Shown here: positions 36,435 through 45,865 of the stretch, in pieces | How positions within the stretch are numbered: position 1 is the stretch's first letter | Layout: each line of letters begins with the position of its first letter | Origin: an uncultured Paracoccaceae bacterium | GTDB taxonomy: Bacteria; Pseudomonadota; Alphaproteobacteria; Rhodobacterales; Rhodobacteraceae | DNA: 64,000 nt | NCBI GenBank assembly: GCA_947498645.1 | Contig: CANMKS010000001.1 | Span: 62,001 to 126,000, forward strand | Reading direction: 5' to 3' | Position numbers and translations under genes: made by a program | The notes under the pieces: generated by a model | Databases searched by the model: none | Told to the model about the DNA's origin: nothing | The model's input: the letters and a program-made list of their open reading frames with translations, nothing else

Positions 36435-37043
36435 CTAGTTGTTCATCGCAACCCATGTTCTGCTACCTTCGACGGTTTCGAGGATTTCTTGCTTCGTTAT
36501 GTTGACGGTGTTGGATTTTACGACCAGCTCCTTTTCTTCATCATCTGCTACCGCCATCAGGACGTCTGCGGGGCTAACCTCTCCTGTAAGGATCACCGGA
36601 GTGGAGCAACGATTTCCTGTCGCAAACGAAATGGCGGTGTCTCGGGACAGTGTCCAAGACATCGCACGATTGAAGGGGGTTTGGGGTTCAGCACAGGTGC
36701 CTCGGAAAACTGTAATGGGATGTTCTGTGTCTGGTAATCCTCCCAGAATCTCTTCGCATGCATATCTTTTGAAGAGAGAGACAACCGAGGCTTCTCCAAA
36801 GCGCTCGAAGAACAATTGTGGATTGTGGTTCCAAGCAGTAGCAAAAAGTGCCGCCTCGACTTCATCACTCTCATCGGTTGGTTCAAAACGTTCCGGGTCA
36901 ATCAGGCTTTGAACGATGGTCGTGTCATAACAACTGCAAGCCAACTCATAGAGCGACCAGCTCTTCTGGACCCCAAAGTAAGTTCCGGGCCTTTTCGCTT
37001 TCTTCATTCTATCAGCTTCGTCGATATCAAACTTGTGGGTCAT
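36435..37043 (-). CDS. Putative ADP-ribosyltransferase-fold protein
   Basis: A 202-residue protein. The start at 37043 (MTHKFDIDEADRMKK) is chosen for its AGGAAA site; 30 more in-frame codons upstream lack one. The second half follows the R-S-E order of ADP-ribosyltransferases: R114 in TVFRGT, SWTLS (129-133) followed by DTAISFA, and DDEEKELVV with E170/E172 in ExE arrangement before a beta strand. Such enzymes use NAD+ to modify proteins or nucleic acids and are common toxins. The first 105 residues are unrecognised. No obvious antitoxin gene is adjacent. Family assignment is by motif order only. Confidence 0.55.
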   Translation of the reverse strand: MTHKFDIDEADRMKKAKRPGTYFGVQKSWSLYELACSCYDTTIVQSLIDPERFEPTDESDEVEAALFATAWNHNPQLFFERFGEASVVSLFKRYACEEILGGLPDTEHPITVFRGTCAEPQTPFNRAMSWTLSRDTAISFATGNRCSTPVILTGEVSPADVLMAVADDEEKELVVKSNTVNITKQEILETVEGSRTWVAMNN

Positions 37044-37292
37044 CTGTAGGTTTCCTGTGTTTATTCCCGCCAACCTGTCCTCCAATTGAATTACATCAAA
37101 GCTATTAAGTTCGTGCCGAAGTGGCGTTCGCAACTGCCCGATCCGGGAGTCTCTTGCTTTGGTTCGTTTTTGAGGGGCGTTGCTTAGTCGGCGGGACTTT
37201 GAGGAAATGGCGTGCCCAGACTTCTCAGAACTGTCTCTTGTAATGTGCCCTCTTAATACCTAGATCATAGACGAGTATTGAGAGGAAGTTGG

Positions 37293-37856
37293 ATGTTAAT
37301 CGGATACGCGAGAGTATCGACACAGGATCAAGACCCAGAGATGCAGGTGGATGCGCTCCGGCATGCTGGTTGTGAAAAGATCTTTGTTGAGAGGGCAAGT
37401 GGAGCGAAGCGGGATCGACCCGAATTGAAGGCCGCAATAGATTATGCCCGAGAACAAGACACCATAGTGGTTTGGAAGCTCGACCGATTAGCGCGATCAC
37501 TGAAGCAGCTAATTGAGACTGTGGAGGGCCTCGAACAATCGGGAGTTGGCTTTAAATCGCTGACAGAAACTATTGATACTACAACACCAAGTGGTCGGCT
37601 TGTGTTCACAATCTTTGCTGGTCTCGCGGAGTTTGAACGATCAATCATTCGAGAACGAACTATTGCTGGTCTGGAATCGGCCCGCTCACGCGGGCGGGTA
37701 GGAGGTAGACCTAGATCGGTGTCTGATGAAGATATCGCTGCCGCAAAAGCACTTTTGAAAGACCCTGACATCACGGTGAAGAAAATCGCTGAGCGCATAG
37801 GTTGTTCGGAAGCTACGCTATACCGCTATTTGCCTGCTGCCAGAGCAAATACTTAA
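37293..37856 (+). CDS. Serine recombinase (resolvase/invertase family)
   Basis: A 187-residue small serine recombinase from the ATG at 37293 (MLIGYARVSTQDQDPEMQ), preceded by GAGAGGAAG. Nucleophile S9 is in YARVST; R residues are in VWKLDRLARSL; the GLAEFERSIIRERT helix and the C-terminal HTH (TVKKIAERIGCSEATLYRYL) are all present. It appears intact. There is no Tn3 transposase or paired res site visible, so it may be a stand-alone invertase or resolvase of the element. Confidence 0.92.
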   Translation: MLIGYARVSTQDQDPEMQVDALRHAGCEKIFVERASGAKRDRPELKAAIDYAREQDTIVVWKLDRLARSLKQLIETVEGLEQSGVGFKSLTETIDTTTPSGRLVFTIFAGLAEFERSIIRERTIAGLESARSRGRVGGRPRSVSDEDIAAAKALLKDPDITVKKIAERIGCSEATLYRYLPAARANT

Positions 37857-37858
37857 GT

Positions 37859-37874
37859 GCCCGCGTTAGCGGGC
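37859..37874 (+). terminator. GC-rich stem-loop after the resolvase gene
   Basis: GCCCGC-gtta-GCGGGC begins 3 bp after the stop codon. The 6-bp stem lacks a U-tract, so it is a weak terminator candidate between two convergent genes. Confidence 0.4.
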
Positions 37875-37924
37875 GATTCTGAAGCAATCGTATCGAGTCG
37901 TGAACGTTCCCAGTCCGGGCCGAG

Positions 37925-39340
37925 TTATAGCGCTGGCAAGTACTGAGACTGAGAACAGACGACTATTCGTTTCGCCCCTCGCGTAAGTGCCACATACAGA
38001 TTCTTTGCGTTCAGGCATTCTGCATCAACAATTACGACTTGATCAGCTTCTAATCCTTTGACAAGCAATGTGCTACCCACAGAAATTCTGCCAAGTGAGC
38101 GACTGTGAAAACGGCGATCTTCCCGGGCGCGCACAGCCATATCGTAAAACTCTTCAGGGTCTTGGGTGCTGTTGAGTGCCTTCAGCAGGTTTCTGAAAAC
38201 CTCTCTACGGAAAGGTGAAACCCCTGTTTGATTGCCTAGAGCTGAAAGCATGCGTGCCGCGTTGCTAGGCGAACGTTCTTGATCAAATTCTAAAACTGAT
38301 AGTTCAGCTTCAGTCGGCGGATTGCGGTTCGTTCCGGCTTTCAAAATTCGATAACGTTGCAAAAGATCGTTTGCTGATCCTAGGTTGCGAAGGAGCTTTG
38401 TCGCTTGTTCAAGAAGCGTCTCTGTCGCCACTTCAGATGCAAAATCGAATGACTTTGCAAAAGCGGTTAGGTCCGAAAGATCCGCATTTTCAACAGTGGA
38501 AGCACCTTTTGTCTTCCTTGCGATATCTTGCTGGCGGGCTTTTCCCTTGTAGCCTTTGCCATCACAGATGATGAGGCTGTTGCTGCAATGATCGGGCAAC
38601 TGATGTGTTGCTTTCAGTAACGCCTCAAAGTCGTTTGGACTTGAAATCCCAACCCACTCGAGTTCTGGCGGGGTTTGGTTTAGGTCGATTTCGCCACCGG
38701 CTTCAAGTATCGGCCTAATGGACAACAACCATTGGCCGAGGTTCCCACATCCTGCATTGTCCCAGCGCCATGGCTTTCCAAGTGTCGTTTGCAATGGGAA
38801 ATCGCGCAGCACTACCGTGTTCCAATCCACTGGGGTATCACCAAAGTCAAAGATCCCTTGCAGCACGTCGCCAAAAATGCACGTCGGTAAAACTCGTGAT
38901 AACTCGCAGACGAGTGCGTGCTGTTTTTGAAGACAGTCCTGATATTCATCGACCAAGAGCCGTGAGTAATTGGCTGCCAGAATGTTGTCGATATGTCGAC
39001 CGCTCAAAAGGGTTAAGACCGCGTCTTTGATTGCGGGATAGTCGGGCTTACCGAGTGCTTCTGGCGTAGCGCCGCTGCGCAGCGGAAACATACCAATGAT
39101 CCGCATCGCCCAGCCGTCTATAGTTGCCAATCGATAGTTTGCACGCGGGACGTTTTCGCGGTCTAGGTTTTTCCGAAGAGCGGCGACAGCGGCATTAGTG
39201 TGTGTGAGTACGAGTATCGGATTTGCAGTATTGTTTCGCCTCAAACTGTCAGCGATGAGATATGTCTTCCCGCATCCCGCAGGGGCTTGAATTGACCCTC
39301 TCCTTATTTGCAGCGGATCAGGCGAATTAACGTGCATCAC
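37925..39340 (-). CDS. gajB: Gabija protein GajB, UvrD-like helicase
   Basis: A 471-residue SF1 helicase-like protein. It has Walker A APAGCGKT (19-26), motif II LLVDEYQDC (about 126-134), FGDVLQGIFDF (motif III region) and the C-terminal VALTRGAKRIVV (motif VI). Length fits GajB of Gabija systems. Starts at 39340 (GTG) or 39337 (ATG, MHVNSPDP) are possible; the gene overlaps gajA by 14 bp. In Gabija, GajB binds the GajA tetramer and senses or processes DNA ends and nucleotides. Confidence 0.85.
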   Translation of the reverse strand: MMHVNSPDPLQIRRGSIQAPAGCGKTYLIADSLRRNNTANPILVLTHTNAAVAALRKNLDRENVPRANYRLATIDGWAMRIIGMFPLRSGATPEALGKPDYPAIKDAVLTLLSGRHIDNILAANYSRLLVDEYQDCLQKQHALVCELSRVLPTCIFGDVLQGIFDFGDTPVDWNTVVLRDFPLQTTLGKPWRWDNAGCGNLGQWLLSIRPILEAGGEIDLNQTPPELEWVGISSPNDFEALLKATHQLPDHCSNSLIICDGKGYKGKARQQDIARKTKGASTVENADLSDLTAFAKSFDFASEVATETLLEQATKLLRNLGSANDLLQRYRILKAGTNRNPPTEAELSVLEFDQERSPSNAARMLSALGNQTGVSPFRREVFRNLLKALNSTQDPEEFYDMAVRAREDRRFHSRSLGRISVGSTLLVKGLEADQVVIVDAECLNAKNLYVALTRGAKRIVVCSQSQYLPAL

Positions 39341-41036
39341 TTGCCCAGCTCTGCAATTCGTTAGCAGTTTTAGTTAAATTCGGATTTAGTGTAGCCCAGT
39401 TCGGCGAAAGGATGTTTCGAACCACATGTTCGTATGGGGCTATCTGCTTGAACCAACCTCCAGTCCGCGCTGCTGCACCCAGCAATGCAGCAGTTTCTGC
39501 ATTCATCTGACCAGTGAAGGCCAAACGGCGTGCATCATCGAAGCCAAGTCCGGCTACCGATTTAAGGTGATCATCGACCTTTGGCCCAATTTCAAGTGAT
39601 CTAGCATAGTCCAAAAGCGCAACGATCACGTTGAATGGAGAGCTTTGGAAAATTGCGTCTTCGAGCGCCCAGTTGCTTGGCCAACGAAATACGAACCCAC
39701 CATTGCTTGTGAACCGTTTTTCATCATCTGCTGAAAGAGGCTTGTCGCTATCCATGAATATGGCCACTGGATAGCCCAAGCGTAGAAGTTCCTCTGCGGG
39801 CCGCAAAACGTTTGACGCTCCACCCGCATTTGTAGCGACAGTTCCTAAGGCTTCATACGAAACAGCACCAGAATCGCACAAGAACTGGTCCCGCCCACGA
39901 ATGAAGCCTAGCTCCGACAAGCCTTCACAAACGACAATGCGATTGCCCAGAAACACTTCTGAATGGGCCCGTAAAACGCCTTGCGCAGCCTCACTGGGGG
40001 CAAGTGGAGTGTGCTTGCCTTCATTGTCTCGTCTCAAAATTGTCAACTGAGTGTGGGCGAGTTCTCTTAGGACCACAGGCGAATGCGTGGTTGCAAAAAC
40101 CTGCTGGCGATCGCCTGTAGATTTTGCGCCCAGCGCATTCAGAAGGCTTCTTATTCTGTGTGGCTCTAGGCCAGTCTCCAATTCGTCGACAAGTGAGATG
40201 CTGGCGGAATTTGTGACTTCCTTTGCTAAACCAGCCACAAGCAATCGCTTCGAACCGGTGCCTAACGAAGAAAGCGGTACGTTATCAGAACCATGAAGTG
40301 AAATGGCCCCAGAGCCGAATTTGACTGATCCTGCGTCTAGCAGTGCTTGAACCTTGTCGCCGGTGGGCACGCCAATATTTTCAGCAGAACGCTTCACAGT
40401 ATCAAGAGTTTCTTTCAGCTCTGCATTGGCCAATTGCCCAAAATCGGAACGCGCTTGACGAGCTGCGTCGGACAGTCCTTCGTTAAGGCCCAATTTTTCA
40501 TCGGTTAGGCGCTCGAACAATGCGCCTCTGCGCCAAGAGAGGTGCCAATCGGTATGCTCGCCCAATCGTACTGGCGAAATCGCTTGGCGGTCTTCCCAAC
40601 GCAAGTTGCGTTCAAGCCCCTTATCCTCAGCGCGCTTTGAACGCAGTCGCCATTGGGGTTCGAGATCTTTCTCGACTTTCATTTGGAGGACGAGAACCGC
40701 TTCTAAGCCGCTGCCCGGCTCTTGTTCAAACTTTTTGTTCTCTGGATCAAAACCGGCAAAATAGTCACCATAGCTGTCAACATTCAGCAAAGAGGTTTCC
40801 AAGGCTCCGATTGCGGTTGTTATCACGATGGGCTGAGTCGTATCTGCATTGCAAAAATCATTGTCCGAGAAAGCCATGTTGCGTCTCGCCCCCAGACAGA
40901 AATCTATCGCGTCTAGCACTGTCGTCTTGCCGCTATCACCAGCTCCGATCAGGCAGTTGATCCCTTGGGTTGGCCACCAAGTCAGGTTTTTTATAGTTCT
41001 GAAGTGCTTAATGTCCAAATAGACAATTCTGGGCAT
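39327..41036 (-). CDS. gajA: Gabija protein GajA, OLD-family ATPase/TOPRIM nuclease
   Basis: A 569-residue protein. Its N-terminal ABC-type ATPase has Walker A GAGDSGKTT (31-39), a signature-like LSSLGTGSKRLLVAGL and Walker B SISLVDELETGLEP with the following TTHSP switch histidine. The C-terminal TOPRIM domain has VVCEGLSELGF and AIFMDSDKPLSADD. Domain order and length match GajA, a nucleotide-sensing DNA nickase that blocks phage replication when NTP levels fall. It is followed by gajB with a 14-bp overlap. A generic OLD plus UvrD pair is the only alternative. Confidence 0.87.
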   Translation of the reverse strand: MPRIVYLDIKHFRTIKNLTWWPTQGINCLIGAGDSGKTTVLDAIDFCLGARRNMAFSDNDFCNADTTQPIVITTAIGALETSLLNVDSYGDYFAGFDPENKKFEQEPGSGLEAVLVLQMKVEKDLEPQWRLRSKRAEDKGLERNLRWEDRQAISPVRLGEHTDWHLSWRRGALFERLTDEKLGLNEGLSDAARQARSDFGQLANAELKETLDTVKRSAENIGVPTGDKVQALLDAGSVKFGSGAISLHGSDNVPLSSLGTGSKRLLVAGLAKEVTNSASISLVDELETGLEPHRIRSLLNALGAKSTGDRQQVFATTHSPVVLRELAHTQLTILRRDNEGKHTPLAPSEAAQGVLRAHSEVFLGNRIVVCEGLSELGFIRGRDQFLCDSGAVSYEALGTVATNAGGASNVLRPAEELLRLGYPVAIFMDSDKPLSADDEKRFTSNGGFVFRWPSNWALEDAIFQSSPFNVIVALLDYARSLEIGPKVDDHLKSVAGLGFDDARRLAFTGQMNAETAALLGAAARTGGWFKQIAPYEHVVRNILSPNWATLNPNLTKTANELQSWASDAR

Positions 41037-41543
41037 GATTTGCTCGCCAATTTATTTTTCAATTTTATCGTTCGCATCACTTCGCTAACTCAATCCCGAT
41101 AGTGCATGAGGCGAACACGGCGATGTTAACAAGGATGTGAAGTTCAAGCCAGCATCCCAGTTTGGGAAAACCGTTTGTTTTTAATGATCAGCGGTGATTT
41201 TCTTACTCTGATGTCAAGTTTTACGGACTTAACATTCTACCTCTCGACAGCCACTAATGGGGGCAAATAGCATACCCTACCTCCCCCCAAGGGTCCCCCG
41301 CCAAATTAAAGAAGGAGGCTTTCTGGAGGCGCAAGATTCTTCAGGTTCCGTTTGATCCACAAGATCCAAAGAAGAAATCTAACGGATCTTAAAAAGCCAC
41401 CCTACCTGTACATTCCCGTACCGGATTAGAAAAATGACTGTCGCAACTTGGTGGATACATTGGATTCGATGATTGTTAGAATGCCTTTGGGACAGGCTGT
41501 ATGCTGGCAGCCAAACGAAAATCAAAATCAATGAGATGAGAAA
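41037..41543. other. Long intergenic region between gajA and the replication genes
   Basis: 507 bp without a convincing gene, lying between divergent transcription units and so holding at least two promoters. ACCCTACCT occurs twice (41274-41282 and 41399-41407), near C-rich runs and a GTAC-attccc-GTAC palindrome. Position before the primase unit makes it a candidate for the element's origin or control region; this is speculative. Confidence 0.4.
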
Positions 41544-42374
41544 ATGTTATCGAGTAAACCGACCGACTACATCTCACTAGCTTACGCGATGCAGTGCATT
41601 CTGACAGCATTCGAGTTCGAAACGGATGCAGCAAAGCTGACCACACAGTTCCACTTCCCCGATCAAGAACAGGAGTTTGAAGAGTTGGTTCGGGCCTTGA
41701 TGGATGCTGAGATTTCGGCGATTGGCAACCTGAGTGTGGTGGATCTCGATCTCCCAGCGCTCGAGGGTCGCATCGTTTCTGATGATGTCCTAACGTCTTG
41801 CCGCAACTGGCGTCGGAAGGGTGAAATCATACTCGCCAGTGGAACTGAATCTGATCCTGCCAGAGTTCCGCCGGAGTCGTGGTGGAGCGATGGCGTGATT
41901 TGGGAACAATCTACGCTCTGGGTGAATAGCCCGGATCAGTTCGAAGATCGTGCCGATAAGCTCAAAATTGAACGCAACGTGCCATACCTGCCCGAACGTC
42001 CATATAGCTTTGAGCGCACGATTTGTTTTACCGATGTCAAGTTTGAGCTTGAGGAACTGTCGGCTTGGTCAAAATCACGATGCATCGGCAAAAAGCCAAA
42101 TAAGAAGGCAAATCCTAGAGGGGCAGGGATGAAGCCTACCGAAGACTACCACCCCATCGAATCCCGCCTTCGTGAACTGGTCGATCAGGACAAGGAGTGG
42201 CAAAACTGGCAACAGGTTTGGGGCGATGTGCGTCATCTTTTCAATGACCCCGATGGTATGGAAAAAAGCAATCCCGAACAGCCGTATAAGAAACTGACTG
42301 CTCATCTCAGTTCAAACAACCCTGTGCTGCTGGGCGCGTTACGCGCGCGCATCGTGTCGGTCAAGAGACGGTGA
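41544..42374 (+). CDS. Hypothetical protein of the satellite-like element
   Basis: A 276-residue soluble protein (MLSSKPTDYISLAYAMQ), rich in acidic and tryptophan residues, with no signal peptide or membrane segment. No motif is recognised. The C-terminal part (HPIESRLRELVDQDKEWQNW) is helical and charged. The start has GAGATGAGAAA upstream. It is 130 bp before the primase-helicase on the same strand, so a replication or regulatory role within the element is possible but unsupported. Confidence 0.65.
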   Translation: MLSSKPTDYISLAYAMQCILTAFEFETDAAKLTTQFHFPDQEQEFEELVRALMDAEISAIGNLSVVDLDLPALEGRIVSDDVLTSCRNWRRKGEIILASGTESDPARVPPESWWSDGVIWEQSTLWVNSPDQFEDRADKLKIERNVPYLPERPYSFERTICFTDVKFELEELSAWSKSRCIGKKPNKKANPRGAGMKPTEDYHPIESRLRELVDQDKEWQNWQQVWGDVRHLFNDPDGMEKSNPEQPYKKLTAHLSSNNPVLLGALRARIVSVKRR

Positions 42375-42504
42375 GACCACCAGCGCTTTCAATGCATTAA
42401 TCTTCGCTAGAAGAGATTAAACCGTTCTCTAGAAAAGATTTCGCCAGTGAGAAGCACTGTCTACTTGGTTGTCCATATTCAATCTTAAACAAGAGGTACT
42501 GAAA

Positions 42505-45500
42505 ATGGACAACTACTCTACAACCCCCAACTCTGGCTGGGAGCCAGAAATGAATCAGCAGTATGAGGTGATGAACTCTGCTGCCACGGCAGTTATGAAC
42601 GATGCGACTGTCTTCGGCGATCTTGAGTCGCCAGAAGCTCAGGCGGTTCTCAAGAACGAGCTTATAACAGGGTTTTCGCCGCGTGCGCCTAAAGTTGCAG
42701 GAGACAAATGGATTCAGCGCCGCTTCCCTTTCATCACCTATATGGAAGTGCTGACACAACATCCCGTGCAAAAGAATAAAGAAGGCTCGGCGTTCTTCTT
42801 TAACGAGACTGAGATCACCGGGCGCTCCGTCACTGAAAACGGTGACAAACTACTCTATACCTACCGTGCTAAGGCCAAAGCGCTGTCTGTAACGGCGTTC
42901 GTAGTCGACATCGATGGTACGGACTCCATCGATCGCGTGCGTGATCTATTGGTCGAGAAGGGGCTCTTCGCCGTGCTCTACACGACACACAGCCACGCTC
43001 GTAAAGCTTCGCCTGACGGCGACTACTTCCGTGTCATCATTCCGCTGGAACGTCCCTTTTCAGTGAGTGAATTTGGCGGATCTGTTCGCCAAGCATCGGA
43101 AGAATGGCTGGCCCGCTACGCGGGCTTTGCGAAGGCGCTGGGTATAGAAGATCTGGACCTCAGCGCCGCGAAATTCGTCCAGATGATGTATCTTCCCCGC
43201 CGCGCATCAAAGGATGCCGCGTTCACGCACTATGTAGTAGCTGGTCGAGCTCTTTCGATCGAAGAAATGCCCGTCGATCTGGAAGTGAAACTTACAGGCC
43301 GCGCTCCAAACGGTGCCGGAATTACCGATCGTGTTACTTCAGGTCCCTCCGAGCCTGCAGTGCTTTCGGATGGGTTCGATGTGCGTGAGTGGTTCTCTGA
43401 CTGCGGAGCAGCGTTCGATTTCGAACTGTTTCTGGAATGTATTGGATGGGACGTCCGCGACGCTGCCGCAGGCGATGGGATGACTATCATGTGCCCCAAC
43501 TATGTAGAGCACTCAGACCCAGATGACGGCTCTGACATGGGATGTTGGTGCTGTCCAACCGATGGAGAGAAGCCGTTCCTCATTTACTGTCACCACGATC
43601 ACTGTCGCGCCCTGAATACATGGGACTTCATCTGCAAGATCGGGGACCGCATCGACGATGGCAATGCGGCTCTACCTGATGAATATAACTCTATGTCGGA
43701 AATGCTCTGTGACGATCTCTTTTACCCAGAGATCGATGGACAAACTCTGTGCGTACACCCGACCGACTTTGGGGCTAAGCCGAACATCGATATCCCGTTT
43801 CTCGGGTCGCCGAAAAAGGTGGAAGACGCCTTCCAAGCGGTGAAGAACAATGATCATGCGGGAGACGCCAATTTCGCTGCGCTCTTCGCTGGAGTAGCCA
43901 AAGCGGGGAACAAGTCTGCGGCACTTACACGTCTGGAGAAGCTGTTCTCAGAAGATGGCCGTTTCAATAAGAACGAAGTCGCTCGCCTGAAGTCGCTAGC
44001 CAAAAAATTGGCGGCGTCAGCCGCTGAAGCGGCCACTACTAAGACAAAGTCTGAGCTGCGCGACGAAGCTCTCGCAGTCCTCGAAAGCGAAGTGGATGAT
44101 CTGGCGCATCCGTCGTGGGACATCGCAGCTCCTCTCGGCAACACAATGCCAGAAGCCATCGCAACTCTGAAGAAGCGTTGGCGCATCGTGAGCGTGGGAG
44201 GGAAGGTACGTTTCTTGCGCGTACCTGATCCGGCAAAGCTATCTACCTATTCGGCAACTCTGGAAACGATGTCGAAAGGCGAATTCGAGCTGTTTCATGC
44301 AGATCGCTGTGTTCAAGTGAAGAAAAAATCGGTCAACCCGGCCTCTGTATTCGTCGACCTCGCGCAGCGCTATTCCGCGATCGAGTTCTCGCCGCCGCCC
44401 AAGATGACGGCAGAGAACGGATACAATCTTTATCGTGGTCGCCAAATACCAGCGGTTCAAGGCAATGCCGAACCTCTCAAGGCATTCATTCGTGACGTGG
44501 TGTGCGGTGGTCGCAATGATCTGTTCGACTTCGTCTGGCTGTATATGGCTCACACAGTGCAACGCCCCGGCGAGAAGCCGCAAACAGCCATTGTGCTTCG
44601 TGGTGATGGCGGATGTGGAAAGAGCACCTTCGGTCTCATCTTCGAGCTTCTGGCTGCTCCATACTGCCTGACAATTTCAGAGGGCGAACACGTTACTGGA
44701 CGTTTCGCTGGTCAACATCTCAGCACAGCGATCGTAGCGGTATGTACGGAAGCACTCTTTGCCGGGGACCCGAAAGTGAATGGCAAGATCAAGAACCTCG
44801 TCACTGCGGAGAGCATTCTGGTCGAGCCCAAGGGGCTGCCACCGATCATCATGCCGTCGTACACACGTTTCATCTTCGACAGCAACTATGAGCGCGTAGT
44901 ACCGATAGATGGTAACGGGTCTGAGCGTCGCTATCTGGTGATGGAAATCAGCGACGCGCACAAAGACGATCACGAATACTTCGACAAGATCTACAAAGAG
45001 ATCGAAGGTGATGGGTTCGCCGCGCTCCTCTGGGAACTGGAGAACTACCGTCCGGAAGACCATGGACAGAAGTGGAGCGATCTGCGCACTGCGCCACACA
45101 CACCGGAACGTCGCAAAATGCACTGGCACACAACAAGCCGCGTCAAACGCGCTGTGGTCCGCATGATCGAGGACGGGGGCGTGACGATGAAGACCGAAAG
45201 CGGCCAAACGTTCCGCTATAACTTCGAGACGGGCGGCATGTTCCGACTCCCTCAAGCGGAACTTCGTCGCTTCCTTCGCAGCTCAATGAACGAGTATGAC
45301 GCAAAGGATGGGGATATTCTCGAACTGATGTCCGAACTCTTCGGAGAAACCGTTACTGATGACGACGGGCAGGTATATGCGACCTGCTCGACGCATCGCG
45401 GTGCTATCGAGTGCGAGGAATATTCGTCCGAGTTCGAAGGCGACGAATGGAAACCGATTAAACGCACAGGCGTGCGTTTCTTCGAGTTCCCGCCCGTCGA

Positions 45501-45558
45501 ACTTCTTGGTTCAGCGATCAAGAATCGCTTTGATCGTGGTGACGAAGATGATGCATGA
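42505..45558 (+). CDS. Primase-helicase replication protein (prim-pol-like plus SF3/DUF5906-like)
   Basis: A 1017-residue protein from the ATG at 42505 (MDNYSTTPNSGWEPEMN), preceded by AGAGGT. Residues about 85-245 look like an archaeo-eukaryotic primase domain: FVVDIDGTD (D135/D137), TTHSH and DYFRVIIPLERPF. A Cys/His-rich segment follows (DMGCWCCPTDGEKP ... YCHHDHCRALNTWDF), probably zinc-binding. The C-terminal part has Walker A RGDGGCGKSTFG (about 700-707) and the FIFDSNYERVVP and GSERRYLVMEI segments of phage/plasmid D5-like helicases. It resembles satellite replication proteins that initiate their own replication. Next are the xis-like and integrase genes. Confidence 0.85.
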   Translation: MDNYSTTPNSGWEPEMNQQYEVMNSAATAVMNDATVFGDLESPEAQAVLKNELITGFSPRAPKVAGDKWIQRRFPFITYMEVLTQHPVQKNKEGSAFFFNETEITGRSVTENGDKLLYTYRAKAKALSVTAFVVDIDGTDSIDRVRDLLVEKGLFAVLYTTHSHARKASPDGDYFRVIIPLERPFSVSEFGGSVRQASEEWLARYAGFAKALGIEDLDLSAAKFVQMMYLPRRASKDAAFTHYVVAGRALSIEEMPVDLEVKLTGRAPNGAGITDRVTSGPSEPAVLSDGFDVREWFSDCGAAFDFELFLECIGWDVRDAAAGDGMTIMCPNYVEHSDPDDGSDMGCWCCPTDGEKPFLIYCHHDHCRALNTWDFICKIGDRIDDGNAALPDEYNSMSEMLCDDLFYPEIDGQTLCVHPTDFGAKPNIDIPFLGSPKKVEDAFQAVKNNDHAGDANFAALFAGVAKAGNKSAALTRLEKLFSEDGRFNKNEVARLKSLAKKLAASAAEAATTKTKSELRDEALAVLESEVDDLAHPSWDIAAPLGNTMPEAIATLKKRWRIVSVGGKVRFLRVPDPAKLSTYSATLETMSKGEFELFHADRCVQVKKKSVNPASVFVDLAQRYSAIEFSPPPKMTAENGYNLYRGRQIPAVQGNAEPLKAFIRDVVCGGRNDLFDFVWLYMAHTVQRPGEKPQTAIVLRGDGGCGKSTFGLIFELLAAPYCLTISEGEHVTGRFAGQHLSTAIVAVCTEALFAGDPKVNGKIKNLVTAESILVEPKGLPPIIMPSYTRFIFDSNYERVVPIDGNGSERRYLVMEISDAHKDDHEYFDKIYKEIEGDGFAALLWELENYRPEDHGQKWSDLRTAPHTPERRKMHWHTTSRVKRAVVRMIEDGGVTMKTESGQTFRYNFETGGMFRLPQAELRRFLRSSMNEYDAKDGDILELMSELFGETVTDDDGQVYATCSTHRGAIECEEYSSEFEGDEWKPIKRTGVRFFEFPPVELLGSAIKNRFDRGDEDDA

Positions 45559-45865
45559 TTCAGCAACCTTGGAACCAATGCCAGTCGATCAAGGGTTGGC
45601 GCGCTCTGGCGCGTCCCCTTGGGCACACTCAATCCAACTGATCACTGCCGAAGAACTGGCGCGCGAGCTACGCTATGATGGTCCAACGTCTGCATTTCGC
45701 AAGTTCTGCAAGTCTGCTGGTATCGAGTCAGTACCCGGTAGACGAGACTGCTATGATCCAGTCGCAGTAAGACATAAGCTTAACGAAATTCAGGGCCTTG
45801 GGACATCAAGTGAATCAGGCCCACAAGGAGCGCTGACGCGCAGTTTGATGAGAAGAAATGGCTAG
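45548..45865 (+). CDS. Small excisionase/AlpA-like DNA-binding protein
   Basis: About 105 residues starting at 45548 or 45551 (MMHDSATLEPMPVDQ), overlapping the primase stop and running 8 bp into the integrase. The core LITAEELARELRYDG ... FRKFCKSAGIESVPGRRDCYDP resembles the MerR-like winged helix of excisionases and AlpA regulators. Its position directly upstream of int supports a recombination directionality or regulatory role. Assignment is by context and a short motif. Confidence 0.65.
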   Translation: MMHDSATLEPMPVDQGLARSGASPWAHSIQLITAEELARELRYDGPTSAFRKFCKSAGIESVPGRRDCYDPVAVRHKLNEIQGLGTSSESGPQGALTRSLMRRNG

